From: Arthrobacter_B citreus
GTDB lineage: Bacteria; Actinomycetota; Actinomycetes; Actinomycetales; Micrococcaceae
DNA length: 64,000 bases
NCBI RefSeq assembly: GCF_042429235.1
Contig: NZ_JBHMBA010000002.1
Reading direction: 5' to 3' (one strand)
Shown here: one piece after another, positions 44,647-53,090 of the stretch
Layout of the letters: each line of letters begins with the position of its first letter
Numbering within the stretch: the stretch's first letter is position 1
Notes under the pieces: generated by a model
The model's input: only the letters and a program-made list of their open reading frames with translations
What the model was told of the DNA's origin: nothing
The model's database searches: none
Program-made: the position numbers and the translations under genes

Positions 44647-45099
44647 ATGGGGATGGACCCATGGGACGCAGGCTGGTCCGACGGCCGGCACCGAACCTGG
44701 CACACCACCGCAGCCAATCCCCGGATGCTGCTGCCCATCCGCGGCAACTCGCTCGGATTCGCCACCGCCGAAGCGATTCCGCGCCTCGGCGAGAACTGGT
44801 CCGGGCTCTTCAGGAATGACCTGAAAAGGCTGCGAAAGATCACCTGGCTGAACCGGACCGACCCGGTAAACCAACACTTCGAGAAGGCACTGATACTCGC
44901 AGCGGCGGGCGCAATCCCGCCTACAACCCCGACCGAGTCCACCACCCGGCAGGGAACACTCTCTGCCAGTGTGCACGCGAGTTTCCCCGCCTCGTTTACG
45001 GCAGGGGCGCCGGAGCAGACAGTCGGTCCCAACATCCGCAAAGCCGGGGCGTCAATGTCGCCGGGCAAAGTTCCCCCATCGCAGATAGACAACCGGTAG
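44647..45099 (+). CDS. Hypothetical protein inside the Tn402-like end
   Basis: A frame of up to 150 codons with GC-rich third positions. The middle part (WSGLFRNDLKRLRKITWLNR and a following helix FEKALILAAAGAIPP) looks like real protein; the C-terminal 50 residues are low-complexity. No family recognised. It starts 16 bp after the transposon end. The overlapping minus-strand frame (44460-45476) is Ser/Arg-rich and looks like its shadow. Confidence 0.4.
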   Translation: MGMDPWDAGWSDGRHRTWHTTAANPRMLLPIRGNSLGFATAEAIPRLGENWSGLFRNDLKRLRKITWLNRTDPVNQHFEKALILAAAGAIPPTTPTESTTRQGTLSASVHASFPASFTAGAPEQTVGPNIRKAGASMSPGKVPPSQIDNR

Positions 45100-45189
45100 A
45101 ACGGGCTGCGAAGAGTTTCAAGCCCCACGATTCTGTACCCTGCTCCGGCGCTCTGTTGCCCGCCCGGTCGCGTCGTTAAGGTGTCAGGC

Positions 45190-45453
45190 ATGGCACCTAT
45201 TGATCTCGAAACAATCCAGAACCAGGCCCGTAAACTTCTGGACTCCCGGATCGATTCAGTAACCGAGCTCGTAAAGGCCCGGCAACGCCGAGACGAGCTC
45301 CTGGAGCAGATCAAAGAGGCCGAACGGGATAACAAGCGCGCGTACACACGTGCACTCAGAGACGGATGGAGCGAGGACGAGCTGAGGAAACTAGGACTCG
45401 ATGAAACAAACGGCGTGCGCCGGCGCCCCCGCGGCACGGCAACCCGGGAATAG
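45190..45453 (+). CDS. Small coiled-coil protein
   Basis: An 87-residue highly charged helical protein (LLDSRIDSVTELVKARQRRD, then ELLEQIKEAERDNKRAYTRA), predicted coiled coil, with an Arg-rich end. Similar small proteins are common on actinobacterial plasmids; the function is unknown. I preferred ATG 45190 (AAGG upstream) over GTG 45181. Confidence 0.6.
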   Translation: MAPIDLETIQNQARKLLDSRIDSVTELVKARQRRDELLEQIKEAERDNKRAYTRALRDGWSEDELRKLGLDETNGVRRRPRGTATRE

Positions 45454-45632
45454 GCTGGTCTCCGACCGAGGGGCACGGCATGAGACGGTCGACTTCACAT
45501 GCTGTCTATTGCGGGTGTTTCACTAAGATCTCTGAGAGCTAGCGGAAAGCAGTCAGCGCGAGACTTAGTTGCGCATCGCCTATGGGTAGAACTCGAAGAG
45601 AGCCCGCGAGATGATGAATTTAGGGGGGCGGG

Positions 45633-46007
45633 GTGTCGCTGGAGGCCTTTATCAGTGTTGGCATGTTTTTCATCCTGCCAGCCGCCGCCTTTGTCATTGG
45701 CGCAGCGGGCTTTTTCATCCGCGCAATCACCTGGCGCGGATACTTGGTGGGGGGTCTTTCGACTTGTGTAGTGATCCCTGTCGGAGCATATTTCCTGATG
45801 GGAGTGCTCGGAGCCTTAGCGCAGCCGCATGACGGGTACGGGGACCGCACCAAAAGGGGCACCGGACTGGATGGGATGGATATCTGGGTCGTATCTGTCG
45901 GCAATGCACTGTTTGGAGCCGCCGTGGTCGTACTGATGGCAGGGCTGCTGGCACTGGGAAAGCTAGTCGCGGCCGCCTTCGGACGGCCAAACTTTCCATC
46001 GCTATGA
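45633..46007 (+). CDS. Membrane protein, three helices
   Basis: A 124-residue protein with helices near residues 6-30, 38-62 and 88-112. A soluble loop between the last two (PHDGYGDRTKRGTGLDGMD) is the only polar part. GTG 45633 has a G-rich site (GGGGGG) upstream. No family recognised. It converges with the HAAS-PadR operon across 207 bp in which I see nothing. Confidence 0.6.
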   Translation: MSLEAFISVGMFFILPAAAFVIGAAGFFIRAITWRGYLVGGLSTCVVIPVGAYFLMGVLGALAQPHDGYGDRTKRGTGLDGMDIWVVSVGNALFGAAVVVLMAGLLALGKLVAAAFGRPNFPSL

Positions 46008-46214
46008 GCCCGGTGCCGCTCCACATCGTCGGGGCATGCCATGCACAACATGATGCGTCCCGAAAACGGTCTATGTGGTTCTGTGCTGCGCTATTACTGC
46101 CCTTGATCACAACCAGCGGTACTTTGAGCTACGCGCCACTGCGCCGTGGAGGGGCATGTATCCACACATATCTGCCAACTCGGGAGAGGATGCTCCGTAG
46201 CGTGTTGGACGCCT

Positions 46215-46787
46215 TTACTTATCCAATGGTGTCGTTTCGCCAGGCGGGGGAACTGACTGAGCCGGATGTGCAGGACCCGGCACCGCTTCCCCCTTCGGAA
46301 GAAAGAATGCCGCACCGATGAGGGCGGCGAGTAAAGTAACTGTGCTGACGATGATGGGCAACCATGCGGCGGGGCTGCGGCGCCGACCTTTATTCAGTAT
46401 CAAAATCCCGGAGATCAACGTTACTACAGCGAGAGGAACAGCGACAAAGGGCACTATAAAAACCAAAATCAGACTAAGACCTGCGGCAATACTCGCAATC
46501 ACGGTTCCCCACGGCCGGGAGGCGGGCAGGGCTTCTGCTGATGGACTGATCTCGGTGCTGAGGTTTGCGATTCGCTCAACCGGACCCAGTTCATCCAGGA
46601 CCAAGCGAACTGCTCTCGGATCAGGGACATCTTCCTCAGCGCTCAGCGCGTCAGCGATATGTTCTCGTACCGAAGCTACGATTTCATCACGGTCCTCCGA
46701 CTGCGCAAGCGCCCTCTCAAGACTCGTCAGATAGGCAGAAATAAGCGACGATTCCGGCAACTTTTTGTTCACAGCATCAGCATTCAC
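46215..46787 (-). CDS. HAAS-domain membrane protein
   Basis: A 190-residue protein. The N-terminal helical HAAS-type domain (SLERALAQSEDRDEIVASVR, EHIADAL) normally pairs with PadR regulators. It is followed by three transmembrane helices (residues 95-165) and a Pro-rich end. It is second in an operon with the PadR-type regulator, with a four-base overlap. The likely role is membrane-side sensing or signalling for it. Confidence 0.75.
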   Translation of the reverse strand: MNADAVNKKLPESSLISAYLTSLERALAQSEDRDEIVASVREHIADALSAEEDVPDPRAVRLVLDELGPVERIANLSTEISPSAEALPASRPWGTVIASIAAGLSLILVFIVPFVAVPLAVVTLISGILILNKGRRRSPAAWLPIIVSTVTLLAALIGAAFFLPKGEAVPGPAHPAQSVPPPGETTPLDK

Positions 46788-47128
46788 AATGCGGTCTCCT
46801 TTAGGGCTTTTGTCACTCCGGCTGTGAAGGGACCCCAGGCATCTTTGAAGGACGCCAGAGCTACCTCACCCTGTTTTGTGAGTTTGTAATACCGACGAGG
46901 CGGACCTGAGGTCGATTCCTGCCAAGTCGTCTCCACCAGCCCTTGTTTGCGCAGCCTTGCCAAAAGCGGGTAGAGGGTACCCTCGCTTGCAAACAAGGCA
47001 GGGAACTGCGACAGATCAGCAGCAATCTGCAGCCCATACGATGGTGCGCGTTGGAGCTGCGCCATCACGCAGTATTCAAGCACGCCCTTACGCAGCTGAA
47101 CGAGTATCGCTTCCTGGTTTAGTTCCAC
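46784..47128 (-). CDS. PadR-family regulator
   Basis: A 114-residue PadR-type repressor: VQLRKGVLEYCVMAQLQRAP followed by SYGLQIAADLS, then SEGTLYPLLARLRKQGLVET and RRYYKLTKQGEVAL. This is the standard wHTH plus a short C-terminal helix. GTG 47128 has GAGG upstream; longer versions lack one. It is coupled to the HAAS protein. A palindrome (47148-47170) sits just upstream, and the divergent secreted protein may share control. Confidence 0.87.
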   Translation of the reverse strand: MELNQEAILVQLRKGVLEYCVMAQLQRAPSYGLQIAADLSQFPALFASEGTLYPLLARLRKQGLVETTWQESTSGPPRRYYKLTKQGEVALASFKDAWGPFTAGVTKALKETAL

Positions 47129-47147
47129 AGTCCTCACTATACGGCTA

Positions 47148-47170
47148 ACTATCGTGTATCGCCAGATAGT
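47148..47170. promoter_or_regulatory. Candidate PadR operator
   Basis: Inverted repeat ACTATC-N11-GATAGT, 20 bp upstream of the PadR start and 80 bp upstream of the divergent secreted-protein gene. The position suits autoregulation. Confidence 0.55.
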
Positions 47171-47250
47171 GCGCTCTGCAATGAACCATGTTTTGATGCG
47201 TACATGGCGACGCATTGGGGGTCGCCTCTTTCATCACTCGAAGGGAAAAA

Positions 47251-47916
47251 ATGCGAACACGAAGGTTGATACTGGGGGTCGGATTGTCCCTGCTGGGACT
47301 GATCGGCTCGATGGGCACGGCGAACGCCGCCCCAGCAACGTCCGATTCCTCCACACAGGCACACACTCAGGTGAGGACGGTGGAATCCAAGCTTTCCCCT
47401 GACCTTAAGGACCATTTGGCAACGCTCCCCTCTGCGGACAAAGAGAGCTTTGTGGCCTCGATGCTGCCGGCGACGGAAACCATGACTACAGCAGCACCTG
47501 TTCCCCTTGATGCTGTCGCCAAAAAGAATGCCAATTCTGCTCAGTTGCGAGGCGACACCATCTCCCCGATGGCCAACGGTTGCTGGACCGGACGGGTCGA
47601 CTGGACTATACGAGCGACGGCTGGAAACACGCTCTACACCTATTACCACGTAGGCGGTTGGTGCGTAAGTGGTACATCCGTCACCTCGGCCTGGACTGCA
47701 GACTCCGGCGGGCAGACACACACTATAGGTTGGCGTCGCGACGGGCGTATCGGCCAGAGCAGCGGGGTTATCAGCAATCAAGGCCGCTCATACACCCAGC
47801 AGAAGTTTGTCCTGGGAACGGGGGGTTGGGATGTGCTGACAAACCAGCCTTGTGGTCGAGTCGCCGGGCTCTGGACTGCCGGATACAACTACTCTGCCAC
47901 CTGCGGCATTTATTGA
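47251..47916 (+). CDS. Secreted Cys/Trp-rich protein
   Basis: A 221-residue exported protein: signal peptide (LILGVGLSLLGLIGSMGTAN, cleavage likely after ANA), a propeptide-like charged region (residues 40-105), then a mature-looking domain with Cys at GCWTGRVDW, GGWCVSG, NQPCGRVAG and ATCGIY. AAGGGA precedes ATG 47251. No family recognised. A hairpin terminator follows. It is divergent from PadR/HAAS. Confidence 0.7.
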   Translation: MRTRRLILGVGLSLLGLIGSMGTANAAPATSDSSTQAHTQVRTVESKLSPDLKDHLATLPSADKESFVASMLPATETMTTAAPVPLDAVAKKNANSAQLRGDTISPMANGCWTGRVDWTIRATAGNTLYTYYHVGGWCVSGTSVTSAWTADSGGQTHTIGWRRDGRIGQSSGVISNQGRSYTQQKFVLGTGGWDVLTNQPCGRVAGLWTAGYNYSATCGIY

Positions 47917-48002
47917 GCACCTGCATTTGATGATGCTGATGCTATGGGAGGGTCATCAAATGTGTGTTCAGTGATCGCAGGCTGACACAAGAAAATAAAG
48001 AC

Positions 48003-48047
48003 TCCTAGGGGTGCTCCCGGCCGCTTGGTCAGGGAGCACTCCTAGGA
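48003..48047 (+). terminator. Long hairpin terminator
   Basis: Arms TCCTAGGGGTGCTCCC and GGGAGCACTCCTAGGA with one mismatch, around a 13-base loop. It lies 87 bp after the secreted-protein stop. There is no strong T-run, so termination efficiency is uncertain; it may serve both converging genes. Confidence 0.75.
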
Positions 48048-48190
48048 TATTGGAACTGATTTGACGCAAAGCGGGCGACTTTGACAGGTCGTTCCCGTTG
48101 AGACTCATCAGAAACTGCCCTTTTACTCGTAGGCCAGGACCGGTCAACTAGAGGGACGGCGTCCCGATGAGGGATCAACCAACGGGTGCT

Positions 48191-49051
48191 TTACCTTACA
48201 CGGATGGACTGCATAGCTTCTCGCGGTTCCCCGTCCTCGGTCCAGGTCATAGTGACTTTTGCATTGCCTGAATGGAGTGCCATCAGACTGAACTGCAGCT
48301 CGGAATTTTTGGTTAGGTCGAAGGGTGCGGGTCTCTCGAATATGAACTGGCCGTCAATTTCCTCCACGGTGACGTGGACGTCAGAAGCAGTAGTATCCCC
48401 TTTATTGCCGATGACTAGGTGATTCGCTGTCGTCCGATAGCGCGGTTTTCCCTTGCTATCGACGCCGTTCTGTTCTCTTTGGTAGTCATGGCGAGCTTCT
48501 AGGACAGCTCCTGTAGTACTTGCGGTCCGACTGGTTGTCGAGGACCAATTCTGCGTGTTTACATCGAAGTCAATGGCATTCGACACCTGATTAGCCAGAT
48601 TCTCAGGGCTGCTGTACTCCCCGAGAAGCCCCTCAGACTCCATGTCCTTCTTGAACTGAGCGAGTTTCGCCAGCTGATCTGGGTCAGCAGATCTGGGAAT
48701 GTCCTCGGTCGAGAAGTAAACGTGGACCGGCTTGCCGGCAGCATGTGCTCGCTTTATTTCCTCAGCGGTACCCGACACGGCTTCCGGAGTCTCAGTGCCA
48801 AGCCGAGAATCGAAGAAGGCCACCACAACATCCGCGCGGTCCACGGCCTGGGCGTTGATTACCGACTGAGGGTGTCCGCCCAATACCGGGACGGAGTGCT
48901 GCTCGTACAGCCATGGCACGGCGACCACGCTTTCACGTTCGCCGCGACTGACATTCCACCTGCTCAGTTGGAGTTGGATCGCTGCTCGTTCGTCAGCGGT
49001 GTCACCAGGGGACGCTATAAGGACGACTATGGCGGTAGCAGTAAAAGGCAT
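48191..49051 (-). CDS. TIR/DUF4062-like protein with a C-terminal beta domain
   Basis: A 286-residue protein. The N-terminal Rossmann-like domain opens with TAIVVLIASPGDTADERAAI, then VINAQAVDRADVVVAFFDSR, LGTETPEAVSGTAEEIKRAH and GKPVHVYFS. This is the pattern of DUF4062/TIR-like proteins found in prokaryotic immunity and signalling. The C-terminal part (residues 190-286) looks beta-rich and may sense a ligand. It lies next to a resolvase, as defence cargo often does. Enzyme activity is not shown. Confidence 0.65.
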   Translation of the reverse strand: MPFTATAIVVLIASPGDTADERAAIQLQLSRWNVSRGERESVVAVPWLYEQHSVPVLGGHPQSVINAQAVDRADVVVAFFDSRLGTETPEAVSGTAEEIKRAHAAGKPVHVYFSTEDIPRSADPDQLAKLAQFKKDMESEGLLGEYSSPENLANQVSNAIDFDVNTQNWSSTTSRTASTTGAVLEARHDYQREQNGVDSKGKPRYRTTANHLVIGNKGDTTASDVHVTVEEIDGQFIFERPAPFDLTKNSELQFSLMALHSGNAKVTMTWTEDGEPREAMQSIRVR

Positions 49052-49255
49052 GGTGCCATTCTGTCCTACTCCTCCAGACTTTCTCCGAACCGCATGCTGT
49101 TCATTTGCGCAGACGTGCGCCCGCAAGCCGGTCGCCTACCGGCCGTCCCCGTGGCCTTCCTGCTGATTTAGGAGACCTGTGTCATGACGGCTCCGGATGA
49201 TTCCCGTATGACCTGCCTGAGAAACTACCCGGTGCGCGTGCGACAAACGGACGCA

Positions 49256-49867
49256 CTACCGTGAGAGGAGCTTTTCACCGTCGGGGCGCAGTTCCCCGGT
49301 GGGTGAGACGTGGCGGTAGAGGGTTTGGCGGGTGACGCCGAGTTCGGCGCAGAGGTCGCTGACCCTGGTTTCTGGTTTGCCCATGGACGCCATGGCGAGC
49401 CTGAGTTTCGCCGGCGTCATCTTGTAGGGGCGTCCTCCGTTCCGGCCGCGGGCCCGGGCGGAGGCGAGCCCGGCCAGGGTGCGTTCGGAGATGAGCTCGC
49501 GTTCAAATTCGGCCAGGGCGGCGAAGATCCCGAAGACAAGCTTCCCGGAAGCGGTGGTGGTGTCGATGGCAGCGCCCTGGCCGGTGAGGACTTTGAGCCC
49601 GATGCCTCGTTCGGTGAGGTCGTGGACGATGTTGACCAGGTGGCGCAGGTCCCGGCCGAGCCGGTCCAGTTTCCAGACCATGAGGGTGTCGCCGTGGCGC
49701 AAGGCCTTAAGGCAGGCAGCCAGCTCGGGCCTGTCGTCCTTCTTCCCGGAGGCACGTTCTTCATAGAGGGAGTCGGCACCGACGCCGGCGGCCAGGAGTG
49801 CGTCGCGCTGCAGGTCCGTAGTCTGTGACCCGTCTGTCTTTGAGACGCGCATATATCCAACGAGCAC
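49256..49867 (-). CDS. Serine resolvase, intact
   Basis: A 203-residue Tn3-type resolvase. The N-terminus LVGYMRVSKTDGSQTTDLQR carries the catalytic Ser. Further parts are WKLDRLGRDLRHLVNIVHDL, FGIFAALAEFERELISERT, and the HTH VSDLCAELGVTRQTLYRHV. GTG 49867 has GAGGGG seven bases upstream, better than GTG 49876. An inverted repeat suited to a res site is just upstream. Confidence 0.92.
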   Translation of the reverse strand: MLVGYMRVSKTDGSQTTDLQRDALLAAGVGADSLYEERASGKKDDRPELAACLKALRHGDTLMVWKLDRLGRDLRHLVNIVHDLTERGIGLKVLTGQGAAIDTTTASGKLVFGIFAALAEFERELISERTLAGLASARARGRNGGRPYKMTPAKLRLAMASMGKPETRVSDLCAELGVTRQTLYRHVSPTGELRPDGEKLLSR

Positions 49868-50484
49868 AGCCGTCACCCCTCATCATTTATACGTTCGTTT
49901 AAGTGACATACCGCGGTCGAATCGAACTGGAATCAGATTACGTCACTTAATCCGTTATTTATTCTAAGTCATGCAAAGGGCTACTGATTCACTGTTTGTG
50001 ACAAGAAACCGAGCGGCAGGTGAAGCTCGGCGAAGGTTTCCAGGCGACGGCCCACGAATTCTTCACTTCTGCATCCGTACCGTGCGAAGTCGTAGAGCTT
50101 CCCACGGAGCATCTGGCATGGCCAACGTGCCCGGCTCACGCACGTGTGTAGATTCTGTACCCACTCCCCTACCTCCCTTGGTGTGCAGTGGAGTAGTAAG
50201 CAACAACCAGATGAGTGCAGAGGAGTACGAAAAACCAGTGCTCAACACTCGTCTGCACAACTGTGAGAACAAGCGGCCAGCCATGCAGGCGAGTATGGCA
50301 AATGACAAAACCTATGGGTCAAAAAGGATCCTTTTTGGGCCCCCGTCCAAGCCGCCAGGTTGTGTTGCACGGGCGATCATGCGGCCAAGTTTCCATTGGT
50401 CCGCACTTTTGTGGGGTAATCCAAATTTTCTTCATATAACGCCTTCGAGGCTTACAACGCAAAAGAGACTACTTTGGAGGGGCT
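49868..50484. other. Long intergenic region between the resolvase and the sigma-like gene
   Basis: Contains the candidate res site (49901-49948) at the left. A perfect 18-bp palindrome CAAAAAGGATCCTTTTTG lies at 50320-50337. The promoter region for the sigma-like gene (CATATAAC near 50,435 as a possible -10) is on the right. The 184-codon frame across it has no plausible protein features. Confidence 0.5.
49901..49948. promoter_or_regulatory. Candidate res/crossover region of the resolvase
   Basis: AAGTGACATA and TACGTCACTT face each other 28 bp apart, 34 bp upstream of the resolvase start. Size and location fit resolvase binding and autoregulation. Confidence 0.5.
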
Positions 50485-51282
50485 ATGTACCAAAAAGAGA
50501 AAAAAGGCGACCAAGACGCCTCTAACCCGCCTGGATCACGGTTCCCGGCCCTGACAATAGGTCAACGGGAATGGTCCCAAGCTGACCTGGCAGATGCCAT
50601 CGTCAAGAACAGACTGACACCCGCCGAGCACAGCCTTGTCAGCGAGTACTTGTGGCTTATCGGATTCAAATTCATCAAGAAGCAACTGCGCACGGGGGAA
50701 CTAGCCCATGCTTCTGCGAGCATGGGACGGCCGGTCATGTTTAAGCACGATGACCAGCGCCAGCTGTCCGAATCGGAAGAACTTCGAGATGAGCTGGCGA
50801 CGGAGGTTTTACTCGGTGCTGTCCCGAACTTCTTTAAGAACGTACAGTACTGGTCCCCAGAAAAGGGCGCCTCTCTGACAACATACTTTTTCGGCAGCTG
50901 CAAACAACATTTCAAAGGCGCATACCTCACCTGGGCGAAGGGTCGAGATCGACGCTGGTTCTCCGCAGCCGATACCGCGGTTGCACCGTGGATGGATCCC
51001 AACTACTCCAGATCGTTCACTGATCAAGTAGAAGTCGAAGATACAATTCGCCAAATTTTTGATCTGGCAAAGTCCAATCAAAAGCCCATACTCGGACTCC
51101 TTTATCAGGGCTACTCCCAAGCTGACGCTGCGACAAAGCTGGGGTTAACGTCTAAAGCCGTTGAGGGGCGGATGTACCAGCTGCGCAAGCAAGTCATCCT
51201 GGCCGTCCGTGCCGGCAAGATTACTCCTCCGAGCGGGTTCGCTTCTGGCTGCTCCGCTGAGCAAACCAAAACGGCTGCGTGA
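50485..51282 (+). CDS. Orphan sigma-70-like factor
   Basis: A 265-residue protein resembling a sigma factor. The region-2-like part (SLVSEYLWLIGFKFIKKQLR, then GASLTTYFFGSCKQHFKGAY) and a region-4 helix-turn-helix (LYQGYSQADAATKLGLTSKA, VEGRMYQLRKQV) are visible. The linker between them is long. The start has a strong ribosome site (GGAGGGG). A small membrane protein follows four bases after its stop, in the position of an anti-sigma factor. It probably recruits RNA polymerase to element-specific promoters. Confidence 0.68.
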   Translation: MYQKEKKGDQDASNPPGSRFPALTIGQREWSQADLADAIVKNRLTPAEHSLVSEYLWLIGFKFIKKQLRTGELAHASASMGRPVMFKHDDQRQLSESEELRDELATEVLLGAVPNFFKNVQYWSPEKGASLTTYFFGSCKQHFKGAYLTWAKGRDRRWFSAADTAVAPWMDPNYSRSFTDQVEVEDTIRQIFDLAKSNQKPILGLLYQGYSQADAATKLGLTSKAVEGRMYQLRKQVILAVRAGKITPPSGFASGCSAEQTKTAA

Positions 51283-51286
51283 TCTA

Positions 51287-51535
51287 ATGAGTAAACATCC
51301 CACCACACTTGTTTCAGTCATCGATCGCGCTCTGGACAACGATGAACGAACACTCCGCCTCCAAGCACTAATCCTCACCATAACCGGATGTGTCCTGGCC
51401 CTTGCCGTACTACTTGCAACCGTCCTAGCCCTATCAGGAGGACACATTGTGGTCCCAATAGGGTTAGGATCGGCGTCGCTTCTGTGGATAGGAGCCAAAG
51501 CCCGGAGGCTTCTCAAGAAGAATATTCCGGCATGA
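51287..51535 (+). CDS. Small two-helix membrane protein, coupled to the sigma-like gene
   Basis: An 82-residue protein: a cytoplasmic N-terminus (TLVSVIDRALDNDERTLRLQ), two helices (ALILTITGCVLALAVLLATV and IVVPIGLGSASLLWIGA), and a basic end. It starts four bases after the sigma-like stop, so translation is probably coupled. It might regulate the sigma factor, but it lacks a recognised anti-sigma domain. Confidence 0.6.
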   Translation: MSKHPTTLVSVIDRALDNDERTLRLQALILTITGCVLALAVLLATVLALSGGHIVVPIGLGSASLLWIGAKARRLLKKNIPA

Positions 51536-51554
51536 AACATGCGGAGCCCGCGAC

Positions 51555-52550
51555 TTACAAACCGTTAACCCGTCGAGTTGGGGCTTCTTTGGCCAAAACC
51601 GCTCTCAGCTGGTGGTCAACGCGCCTGAAAGAGTACTCGGAAGACCTCACTGAATCGAAAATTCTGCCTACACCCGAGATGCTGGCGAGATCATTGCAGA
51701 TGTCAATTACGAGCAGCTCTACGTCAGTCATACGCTTCTCCAGCGGAGCATAACCCTCCGCGAAATGATATCGCTCGGCTGGATCGGGGTCATGCAGGTC
51801 ACCGAAGACCCCGATGTTCCATCTGGCCTGACTCCAATCCGATATTTCAGGAAGAATTTGGGGTCTTTTAGTGAAGCGGAACGTCCGATAGCGCAGCGGT
51901 TTGACAGTCGTGAAACCCACAAGAGACGTGCTGCCGGTGAGGATATGTCCTTGCTCGACCACGTGCTTCACCTTGTGTTCTGCTCCTGCATACAGGATGA
52001 GGTCCCGGGATATCTGCATTGATCCAACGCCAACATGCATAACTCGGTGTCGGTCTATACGGGCTAGCTCGTTGAGCCAGTACAACGGCGACAGATGGGG
52101 ATCCTGATGCTTCGACCCATCACGAGGGTGGCAGTAGGGCTGATTTCTCTCCAAGAAGTCCCCAACCGCCGTCTCCACTACACCATTCTTAATAACCTTC
52201 GTGGCTCGGAACTTGCTCGGCGACTCAGTAATGGGGAACTCAATTAGATTCTCTCGGGCTGGCGGAAAGCTATTCTGTCGAACACCAACACACGCATACA
52301 ACGCGTTGTCCAAGGCGGCTCTCTGCTGCTGCAACCACATACCAAAATGAAGCCCCAGTGCCGGCGGAACGCTCCGCCTCTCATGCCCCATCAATCGGTG
52401 GTCGAAAGCCGTATCTGAGATCAACGAAAACTCGTATGGAACGCTTGCAAGGTGCGCGTTCCATTTTGTTCGAAACTGCTCCCTCTGATTCTGGGCTTCC
52501 TTCAACCTCAGCAGAGTCCCCTCGAATGCTTCCTCCGCCTCGAAACTCAT
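51555..52550 (-). CDS. Hypothetical protein, 331 aa
   Basis: A soluble protein of unrecognised family. It has an N-terminal helical coiled region (LLRLKEAQNQREQFRTKWNA), a central His/Trp-rich part (LGLHFGMWLQQQRAALDNAL, then YWLNELARIDRHRVMHVGVG) and a beta-rich C-terminal half. Composition and codon use look coding. It is in an accessory region with other uncharacterised genes. Confidence 0.65.
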   Translation of the reverse strand: MSFEAEEAFEGTLLRLKEAQNQREQFRTKWNAHLASVPYEFSLISDTAFDHRLMGHERRSVPPALGLHFGMWLQQQRAALDNALYACVGVRQNSFPPARENLIEFPITESPSKFRATKVIKNGVVETAVGDFLERNQPYCHPRDGSKHQDPHLSPLYWLNELARIDRHRVMHVGVGSMQISRDLILYAGAEHKVKHVVEQGHILTGSTSLVGFTTVKPLRYRTFRFTKRPQILPEISDWSQARWNIGVFGDLHDPDPAERYHFAEGYAPLEKRMTDVELLVIDICNDLASISGVGRIFDSVRSSEYSFRRVDHQLRAVLAKEAPTRRVNGL

Positions 52551-52576
52551 GACTGAAGTCTATTCGCCTTGGCGGC

Positions 52577-53077
52577 TTATCCGTTTGTCCATCCCCGGTC
52601 CTGAAACGACTCACGATCACGGTGTCGCTGATCCAGATACGCTTGCTCCCCCGTGAGCACGCGAGTCACCACCTTCTCACCGCCCCCTCGGACAAGAGTG
52701 CTTTCTCCAACCTCCAACCAAGTTGCATGTTGCCCCTTACCGTGATGTTTCCCTTCACAGGAGCAAGTGCAGTCATCCCCTTGCGCCTTACGGCATCGCA
52801 GATCGCACTTCTCAGTCTCGTTGTAGTGCATTTCGATTTCGACCCTGCCATCTCGTATCGCTATCGACTCAGCGACCTCAGTAAGATGCTCCCGGGCAAT
52901 GGTCCAGTAACCCGACCAGCCCGGCTGCCCCTCCGCTGCATTTACCCATGTCGGGCGTATTGCTGCTCCAGCGGCGGTCTTGAACATACTCTTATTCGAG
53001 GGTTCATCTCCTCGAGGTGCACGCAGTCCTCGAACTTCAATTCGCCCACGTATTGGACGGATAATTAGAGCGGTCAT
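52577..53077 (-). CDS. Hypothetical protein with a Cys cluster
   Basis: A 166-residue protein. The middle part carries KCDLRCRKAQGDDCTCSCEG followed by KHHGKGQH, five Cys and three His in about 30 residues, suggesting a metal-binding insert. The N-terminal part (IIRPIRGRIEVRGLRAPRG) looks like a beta domain. No family recognised. Its 3' end is 26 bp from the start of the upstream-read 51555 gene. Confidence 0.62.
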   Translation of the reverse strand: MTALIIRPIRGRIEVRGLRAPRGDEPSNKSMFKTAAGAAIRPTWVNAAEGQPGWSGYWTIAREHLTEVAESIAIRDGRVEIEMHYNETEKCDLRCRKAQGDDCTCSCEGKHHGKGQHATWLEVGESTLVRGGGEKVVTRVLTGEQAYLDQRHRDRESFQDRGWTNG

Positions 53078-53090
53078 GGGCAGAGCGTAC

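Noticed and set aside
44460..45476. 338-codon minus-strand open frame
   Set aside because: Ser/Arg-rich and spanning the Tn402-like end and two plus-strand frames; reads as the antisense of 44647-45453.
49971..50525. 184-codon plus-strand frame before the sigma-like gene
   Set aside because: Runs through the resolvase-sigma intergenic region and into the sigma gene; composition is not protein-like and the start lacks a ribosome site.
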